DNA of 11,717 bases from assembly GCA_023457035.1 (NCBI GenBank), contig JAEWNN010000204.1, forward strand, positions 1-11,717, in the 5' to 3' direction. A program made the position numbers and the translations under genes. The DNA comes from Verrucomicrobiota bacterium. Its GTDB lineage: Bacteria; Verrucomicrobiota; Verrucomicrobiia; Opitutales; Opitutaceae. Positions within the stretch are counted from its first letter, which is position 1. The number at the start of each line of letters is the position of its first letter. Below are positions 7,681-11,717 of this stretch, piece after piece. Under the pieces are notes generated by a model. The model worked only from the letters and a program-made list of their open reading frames with translations, was not told where the DNA came from and searched no databases.

Positions 7681-8361
7681 TCAGGGTTGCAGGTTGCCTT
7701 CGGCGTCCGGGTTGTAGGCGGTCGCGCCGCCCGACCACGGTTGGTAGGTGCTCAGCTCGTCGTTCGCGGTGTACGTGTAGACGCTGCGTGCCCCGGAGGT
7801 GGTGCTTGCGTCGGCGATCCGTGGATCGAGGCCGAAGGTGATTTCGTCTTTGGCGCGCAATCCGTCTCCATCGGAGTCGGAGTCGGCGTCGGTCGGATCG
7901 CCTGGATTCAGGCCGTGCGCAAGCTCCCAGTCGTCGGGCATGCCATCGCCATCGGTGTCGCTGTCGGCGACCATCGGATTCATGCCACGCTGGATCTCGA
8001 CCCAGTTGCCGACTCCGTCGTGGTCAAAATCGGCCGCATATCGGTCCCCTGCGGGTTGGTCGGTATATCGCAACCTGATGAAAAAGGCGGGCGAGGTTGA
8101 GGTGAAGTGGTACTCAATCGCTCCTGCCCTTCCCGCCTCGATCGTCGGGACGTACGACCAGTGGACGAGATCTTCGGAGTACTGGATGAAATACGTCCGA
8201 CCAGTCATCCCCTGCCAGGTCAGCAGAAGCGCCCCAGGTTCCGACTCCGGGATGAGACAGGGCATTTCGGGCGAATCGGCAGTGGTCTGCGCGGATGGCG
8301 AAATCGCACCGCAGGCCACTGCGAACAATACAAGACGCATCGCAGAGATGTTGGCATTCAT
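7681..8361 (-). CDS. Secreted thrombospondin type-3 repeat protein with a YD-like C-terminal tail, partner of the Rhs protein
   Basis: 226 residues from the ATG at 8361. It has a signal peptide (RLVLFAVACGAISPSA, cut near 24; VAC could alternatively be a weak lipobox). Residues 35-100 form a beta-sandwich-like domain of the type LTWQGMTGRTYFIQYSEDLVHW, ending AFFIRLRYTD, common in exported verrucomicrobial proteins. Residues 111-182 carry calcium-binding TSP3-type loops (DFDHDGVGNWVE, DSDTDGDGMPDDWE, DSDSDGDGLRAKDE). The last ~30 residues (YTYTANDEL, then AYNPDAEGNLQP) resemble a single YD repeat and end abruptly. The gene sits 12 nt upstream of the Rhs start in the same direction, so the two are almost surely co-transcribed. 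An accessory or docking role for the Rhs protein is inferred. A start at 8340 (MRLVLF) is also possible. No Shine-Dalgarno sequence decides between the two. Confidence 0.8.
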   Translation of the reverse strand: MNANISAMRLVLFAVACGAISPSAQTTADSPEMPCLIPESEPGALLLTWQGMTGRTYFIQYSEDLVHWSYVPTIEAGRAGAIEYHFTSTSPAFFIRLRYTDQPAGDRYAADFDHDGVGNWVEIQRGMNPMVADSDTDGDGMPDDWELAHGLNPGDPTDADSDSDGDGLRAKDEITFGLDPRIADASTTSGARSVYTYTANDELSTYQPWSGGATAYNPDAEGNLQP

Positions 8362-8795
8362 CGGAGGTCTTGAGCCGAGACTGCCGGGCACGAAAGAGCG
8401 GCGTGTCTACATCACGCCCCCAACAAGCACCCGGAACCTCCCCACAAGAATGGCTGCAACACGCTCCAGCGCGGACGTGCATCGGACCTTGTCCTGTGTC
8501 GAAGTTTCCAGGTCTCGTCGTGGACAGCAGCCGAAGCTACGCAGGAGGGATGGTTGGGGTTGAGTGTGCCGGGTTTGAGGAATGCCTGTGGGTGGAATTC
8601 GGCTCGCCGTCGTGGCGAGAAGTTCGTGACACACGCAAAAGAGCGCGTGGATCCGCCGATGGCAAGGCTTGTTTCAATACGCGCGACCATCCGCGGATGG
8701 AGTCAAGCGCGGGCCGGAGGCACGCCGCCCCCACCCTTTCGGTGCCGATCGCCGCGGGTGCGGAGGAGCTCCGGACTCCCGGTCAAGGGCCACAC
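8362..8795. other. Intergenic region between the thi operon and the rhs locus
   Basis: These 434 bp must hold the end of the thi transcript and the promoter of the TSP3-rhs-immunity unit. I see a small hairpin at 8603-8619 (CTCGCC, GTCGT, GGCGAG), a CACGC/GCGTG hairpin at 8632-8649 with four adjacent T residues on the minus strand, and the palindromic cluster at 8651-8700. No convincing -35/-10 pair, tRNA or coding sequence is visible. The short open frames here have no recognisable protein character. Confidence 0.5.
8651..8700. repeat. Perfect 14-bp palindrome with a related half-copy
   Basis: CCATCCGCGGATGG at 8687-8700 is a perfect 14-bp palindrome. ATCCGCCGATGG at 8651-8662 matches 11 of 12 bases of the same motif (ATCCGCGGATGG), so the two also form an inverted repeat with a 24-nt loop. 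It could be an operator for a dimeric regulator of the rhs locus or a hairpin ending the thi transcript. No T-run is present. Function not determined. Confidence 0.45.
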
Positions 8796-9890
8796 TCACC
8801 ACCGCCGCAAACCGCCGCGCAGACTGCGGGCGGCGAGGAAACCGTGGCGCTCGCGCAGGTAACGCACGGCACGCAGGCTGCGCACGCCACCGGCGCACAC
8901 GACCACCAGCGGCGCGCTTGGCGTCAGCTCCGCGGGCAACGCCGCAGCGCCTTCGCGCTCCAGCTGGCCGAGCGACACTGTCACCGCGCCCGCGATCAAG
9001 CCCGTCGCCCACTCAGCCGGCTCGCGCACATCGAGCACGCGCGGCGGCTTCGGACCGGCGAGCAACGCGCGCAGCTCCTCCGGTGAAATCTCCTCCTCGG
9101 CCGCGGCGGGCAGGCCGCAGCTTGTCGGCGACTCCGGCGGCAACTCGCGGATCTCCCGCGCCCGCGGATCGGCCGCGAACGCCACCGTCTGCATCCGCAT
9201 CGTGAGCGCGTCCCACAGCAACAGCCGGCCGCTGAGCGGTTCGCCGATCCCGGCAAGCACCTTCACCGCCTCGGTCGCCTGCGCGGTGCCGATCAGACCG
9301 GGCAACACACCGAGCACGCCGGCTTCGCCGCACGCCGGAGCCTCACCCGGCTCGGGCGGCTCGGGAAAGAGGCAGCGGTACGTCGGACCGCTGCGCCAAT
9401 TGAAGACGCTGAGCTGGCCCGTGAACCCCAGGATCGCGCCGTACACGAACGGTTTTCCGGACAGCATGCACGCGTCGTTTACGAGGTAGCGGGTCGCGAA
9501 GTTGTCGGAGCCGTCGACGACCACGTCGCAGCCGCCGATGAGCGCGAGGGCGTTGGTCCGATCCAGGCGCGCGACGAGCGGCACGATCTCGATCAGATCG
9601 TTGAGCGCGCGCAGCCGGCGCGCAGCCACCTCGGCCTTGGGTTGGCCGGCGTCCGCGGTGGTGTAGAGAATCTGGCGTTGGAGATTGGAGACATCGACAC
9701 GGTCCGGATCGACAATCGTGATCCGCCCCACCCCGGCGGCGGCGAGATAGAGCAACGCCGGGCAGCCCAGCCCGCCGGCACCCACGACGAGCAAGTGTGA
9801 AGCCTTCAGCCGCGCCTGCGCCTCCGGTCCGAAGCCGGCGAGTGAAAGGTGCCGCGCGTAGCGCGCTTGGTCTGCGGTCGTGAGGTTCAT
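8796..9890 (-). CDS. thiF: ThiF/MoeB-type adenylyltransferase with C-terminal rhodanese domain
   Basis: 364 residues. The E1-like domain (1-255) has the nucleotide-binding loop VVGAGGLGCP (35-44), the NLQRQI segment (69-74), the acidic/Asn motif DGSDNFATRYLVND (126-139), and Cys187 in PACGEAGVLG, matching the catalytic cysteine of MoeB/ThiF. A rhodanese domain follows (about 268-364) with LDVREPAEW and the active loop CAGGVR (Cys332 to Arg337). The protein would adenylate the C-terminus of ThiS and hand it sulfur as thiocarboxylate. The fused rhodanese would replace the ThiI rhodanese used in E. coli. The start at 9890 gives the usual family N-terminus (LTTADQARYARHL), 1 nt after the thiH stop. 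The zinc pairs of MoeB (CxxC twice) are mostly missing: the first is TYRC and the second lies in a stretch without cysteine. MoeB-type activity on MoaD cannot be excluded. Confidence 0.9.
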   Translation of the reverse strand: MNLTTADQARYARHLSLAGFGPEAQARLKASHLLVVGAGGLGCPALLYLAAAGVGRITIVDPDRVDVSNLQRQILYTTADAGQPKAEVAARRLRALNDLIEIVPLVARLDRTNALALIGGCDVVVDGSDNFATRYLVNDACMLSGKPFVYGAILGFTGQLSVFNWRSGPTYRCLFPEPPEPGEAPACGEAGVLGVLPGLIGTAQATEAVKVLAGIGEPLSGRLLLWDALTMRMQTVAFAADPRAREIRELPPESPTSCGLPAAAEEEISPEELRALLAGPKPPRVLDVREPAEWATGLIAGAVTVSLGQLEREGAAALPAELTPSAPLVVVCAGGVRSLRAVRYLRERHGFLAARSLRGGLRRW

Positions 9891-9891
9891 C

Positions 9892-11025
9892 TCAGGAGGC
9901 CGCCGGCACCTGCCCGTCGTAGGCCGGATCCCAGTCCTTCCATACCGGCTCGTAGCCCTCGCTGCGCAGGTGGGCGGCGACTTCGTCGCAGCTGCGGTCG
10001 TCGTTGATGGCGAACTGCTCCAGCGAGTCGTCGGCCGCGGCGTAACCGCCGGGGTTGGTGCGCGCGCCGGCACTCATCGACGTCACGCCGAGGCGGATCG
10101 CGTGGTTGCGGAAGCGGGGGCTCTCGCGCGTGGAGAGCGTGAGCTCGACCTCGCGGCTGAACAGCCGGTACGCGCAGAACGCCTGCACGAGGTCGCGCTC
10201 GCTCGTGGGCACGATCTCGATCTCGGCGCCGGCGTGCGGCCGCAGCCGCGGGAACGAGATGCTGTAGCGCGTGCGCCAGTAGCGGCGTTCGAGGTACCGC
10301 AAGTGCAGGCCGAGGAACCAGGCGTCGGTGCGCCAGTCGCTCAGCCCGTAGAGCGCGCCCAACCCGATCTTCTTCAGCCCGGCGCGGCCGAGCCGGTCGG
10401 GCGTCTCCAGCCGCCAGGCCATGTCGGCCTTCGGGCCCTTGAGGTGGAAACGCGGGTACGCCGCCGCGTCGTAGGTCTCCTGGAACACGGTCACGCCGCT
10501 CAACCCCGCGGCGGCGAGCGCCGCGTAGTCTTCCTCCGCGATCGGCTGCACCTCCATCGAAAGGTTGGAGAAGTCGGGCCGCAGCAGCCGCAGCGCCTCG
10601 AGGAAGTAGTCGCGCCCGGCACGGGTCGACTCGCCGGTGACGAAGAGCACGTGGCGGATTCCCCGGGCGTGCAGCACCGCCGCCTCGGCGCGGATCTCGT
10701 CGGCGTTGAGGATGCGCCGGGGGATGCGGTTCTGCGCGCTGAACCCGCAGTAGGTGCAGACGTTGGCGCAGACGTTGGTCAGGTACAGCGGCGCAAAGAT
10801 CTGGATCGTGCGCCCGTAGCGCTCGACCGTGCGCCGGTGGCTGAGCTGCGCCATCTCCTCGAGGAACGGCGTGGCCGCCGGCGAGAGCAGCGCCTGCAGG
10901 TCGTCGAGGTCGAGCCCGGCCTCCACCCGGCCGAGCGCACGGCGCACGTCGGCCGCCGTCTTCGCCTGGATCGCGCGGCTCGTCGCCGCGAAATCGTGTT
11001 GTCGCCAGACTTCGGTGAAGCTCAT
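9892..11025 (-). CDS. thiH: 2-iminoacetate synthase ThiH (radical SAM, tyrosine lyase)
   Basis: 377 residues, the same length as E. coli ThiH. The radical-SAM cluster motif is CANVCTYC with Cys86, Cys90 and Cys93, preceded by FAPLYLTNVC, typical of ThiH. Further family blocks are VTGES, SMEVQP, VFQETYD, HLKGPK, GLGALYGLSDWR, SISFPRLRPH and TSMSAGARTNPGGY. The enzyme uses S-adenosylmethionine and a 4Fe-4S cluster to split tyrosine into p-cresol and dehydroglycine (2-iminoacetate), the glycine-derived substrate for ThiG. Choosing ThiH rather than the oxygen-dependent glycine oxidase ThiO suggests a cell able to live at low oxygen. The ATG at 11025 overlaps the thiG stop by 4 nt (ATGA), indicating translational coupling. 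The longer open frame upstream to 11394 lies over thiG and is rejected. The product is cytosolic. Confidence 0.97.
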   Translation of the reverse strand: MSFTEVWRQHDFAATSRAIQAKTAADVRRALGRVEAGLDLDDLQALLSPAATPFLEEMAQLSHRRTVERYGRTIQIFAPLYLTNVCANVCTYCGFSAQNRIPRRILNADEIRAEAAVLHARGIRHVLFVTGESTRAGRDYFLEALRLLRPDFSNLSMEVQPIAEEDYAALAAAGLSGVTVFQETYDAAAYPRFHLKGPKADMAWRLETPDRLGRAGLKKIGLGALYGLSDWRTDAWFLGLHLRYLERRYWRTRYSISFPRLRPHAGAEIEIVPTSERDLVQAFCAYRLFSREVELTLSTRESPRFRNHAIRLGVTSMSAGARTNPGGYAAADDSLEQFAINDDRSCDEVAAHLRSEGYEPVWKDWDPAYDGQVPAAS

Positions 11026-11717
11026 GCGCCCGCCTCCGTGAGAAACGCCGTGAGCGGCGAGGTCGCGCTCGCGGTCGGTTGCGCGGCCGAGGCGGCCAGG
11101 CCCGCCTCGTAGGCCAGCCGCCCGGCCTCCACGCCGAGCCGGAACGCGCGGCCCATCGCCGTGGGATCGGCGGCAGCCGCGATGGCGGTGTTGACCAGCA
11201 CGGCGTCGGCGCCCAGTTCGAGCGCCGCGGTGGCGTGCGCGGGCGAGCCGAGGCCGGCGTCGACCACGACCGGCACCGCGCTCTGCGCGATGATGATCTC
11301 CAAGAAGGCGCGCGATTCGAGGCCGCGGTTGCTGCCGATCGGCGCGCCCAGCGGCATCACCGCCGCGACGCCAACCTCCTCGAGCCGTTTGCACAGCACC
11401 GGGTCGGCGTGGATGTACGGGAGCACCACGAAGCCGCGTTTCACCAACTCCTCGGCCGCCGCGAGCGTCTCGACCGGGTCGGGCATGAGGTATTTCGGGT
11501 CGGGATGGATCTCGAGTTTCACCCAGTTGGTCTCGAGCGCCTCGCGCGCCAGCTCGGCGGCGAGCACCGCCTCCTTCGCGTCGCGCACGCCGGAGGTGTT
11601 CGGCATGAGCCGGTAGCGGGTGCGGTCGAGGTGCGCGAGGATGTCGTCGCCCGCGCTCCCTCGGCCGGCTCGGGACCCTGAGCTTGTCGAATGGGCGTCG
11701 GTGCGCACGCGTCGCAG
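11022..11717 (-). CDS. thiG: Thiazole synthase ThiG, N-terminus outside the window
   Basis: 231 residues are visible, open to the right edge. The sequence follows E. coli ThiG closely: RLMPNTSGVRDAKEAV, NWVKLEIHPD with the Schiff-base lysine (codon 11517-11519), LMPDPVETLAAAE, GFVVLPYIHADPVLCKRL, VMPLGAPIGSNRGLESRAF, PVVVDAGLGSPAHA, ADAVLVNTAIAAA and the C-terminal ATSPLTAFL. ThiG is a TIM-barrel enzyme that condenses 1-deoxyxylulose 5-phosphate, dehydroglycine and sulfur from ThiS thiocarboxylate into the thiazole phosphate. About 45 N-terminal residues (first beta strand and LLLGTGKF region) lie beyond the edge. The frame enters as LRRV, the normal family position, so an internal GTG at 11708 is not the start. 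Between LRRV and DDILAHLD sits about 19 residues with the repeat-derived stretch AHSTSSGS, longer than the same loop in E. coli. Operon partner of thiH. Confidence 0.95.
   Translation of the reverse strand: MRRVRTDAHSTSSGSRAGRGSAGDDILAHLDRTRYRLMPNTSGVRDAKEAVLAAELAREALETNWVKLEIHPDPKYLMPDPVETLAAAEELVKRGFVVLPYIHADPVLCKRLEEVGVAAVMPLGAPIGSNRGLESRAFLEIIIAQSAVPVVVDAGLGSPAHATAALELGADAVLVNTAIAAAADPTAMGRAFRLGVEAGRLAYEAGLAASAAQPTASATSPLTAFLTEAGA
11672..11696. repeat. Dispersed short repeat carried in frame within thiG
   Basis: The plus strand holds CCCTGAGCTTGTCGAATGGG. This closely matches a short repeat I know to be scattered through many bacterial genomes, usually between genes (minus strand core TTCGACAAGCTCAGGG). 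Here it lies inside thiG and is translated as AHSTSSGS without breaking the frame. Copy number elsewhere in this genome cannot be seen from the window. Confidence 0.65.

Noticed and set aside
8407..8734. Short minus-strand frames (75, 92 and 65 codons) upstream of the TSP3 gene
   Set aside because: They overlap one another in different frames, have no family resemblance, and lie across the palindromic intergenic region.
9891..10073. N-terminal extension of the ThiF frame
   Set aside because: It overlaps thiH in another frame and is low-complexity Pro/Thr/Arg. The family N-terminus starts at the ATG at 9890.
9880..11112. 410-codon plus-strand open frame
   Set aside because: Antisense to thiH and the thiG end, which are unambiguous. 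Composition is shadow-like.
11026..11394. N-terminal extension of the ThiH frame
   Set aside because: It runs over thiG coding sequence and does not resemble ThiH. The ATG at 11025 gives the expected 377 residues.
11022..11708. GTG at 11708 as the true start of ThiG
   Set aside because: The frame is open upstream and reads LRRV, a conserved internal ThiG position. The first beta strand and LLLGTGKF-type block must lie outside the window.

Overview
The window looks like a piece of a high-GC bacterial chromosome, most plausibly from the Verrucomicrobiota (Opitutaceae-like). This placement is inference. It rests on a small secreted thrombospondin-3-repeat protein preceding a giant secreted YD-repeat protein, weak or absent Shine-Dalgarno sequences, and a short GGTC-rich palindromic intergenic repeat of a kind I associate with that group. 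All convincing genes are on the minus strand, so transcription runs from the right end to the left.

Right part (8796-11717): a tightly packed thiamin-thiazole operon, thiG (5' end outside the window) - thiH - thiF. thiG and thiH overlap by 4 nt and thiH and thiF are 1 nt apart. ThiF is an E1-like adenylyltransferase fused to a C-terminal rhodanese domain. ThiF/rhodanese would activate and sulfurate the carrier ThiS (not in the window), ThiH would make dehydroglycine from tyrosine, and ThiG would close the thiazole ring. Two oddities are a dispersed-repeat sequence carried in frame inside thiG and the apparent loss of most zinc cysteines in ThiF.

Middle (997-8361): an accessory polymorphic-toxin-type locus. 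In transcription order it holds a secreted TSP3-repeat protein whose last ~30 residues look like a lone YD repeat, a 2108-residue exported Rhs/YD protein, and a 112-residue probable immunity protein. The Rhs protein has a signal peptide, a transglutaminase-like domain, a DUF6531 domain, YD repeats, an RHS core with a DPxGL cleavage-type motif, and a variable C-terminal tip resembling an HNH/ENDO VII nuclease. The immunity gene starts 6 nt after the rhs stop. Base composition falls over the immunity gene relative to the Rhs core, as expected for exchangeable toxin-immunity cassettes.

Left part (1-996): a strong hairpin just past the immunity gene, a small putative lipoprotein gene, a pair of inverted REP-like palindromes, and at the edge one end of an IS3-family element with the first 20 codons of its OrfA. 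The layout is a core metabolic operon, then an rhs island, then an insertion sequence, which suggests an accessory insertion region beside the thi operon. The large plus-strand open frames are antisense shadows of the high-GC genes.
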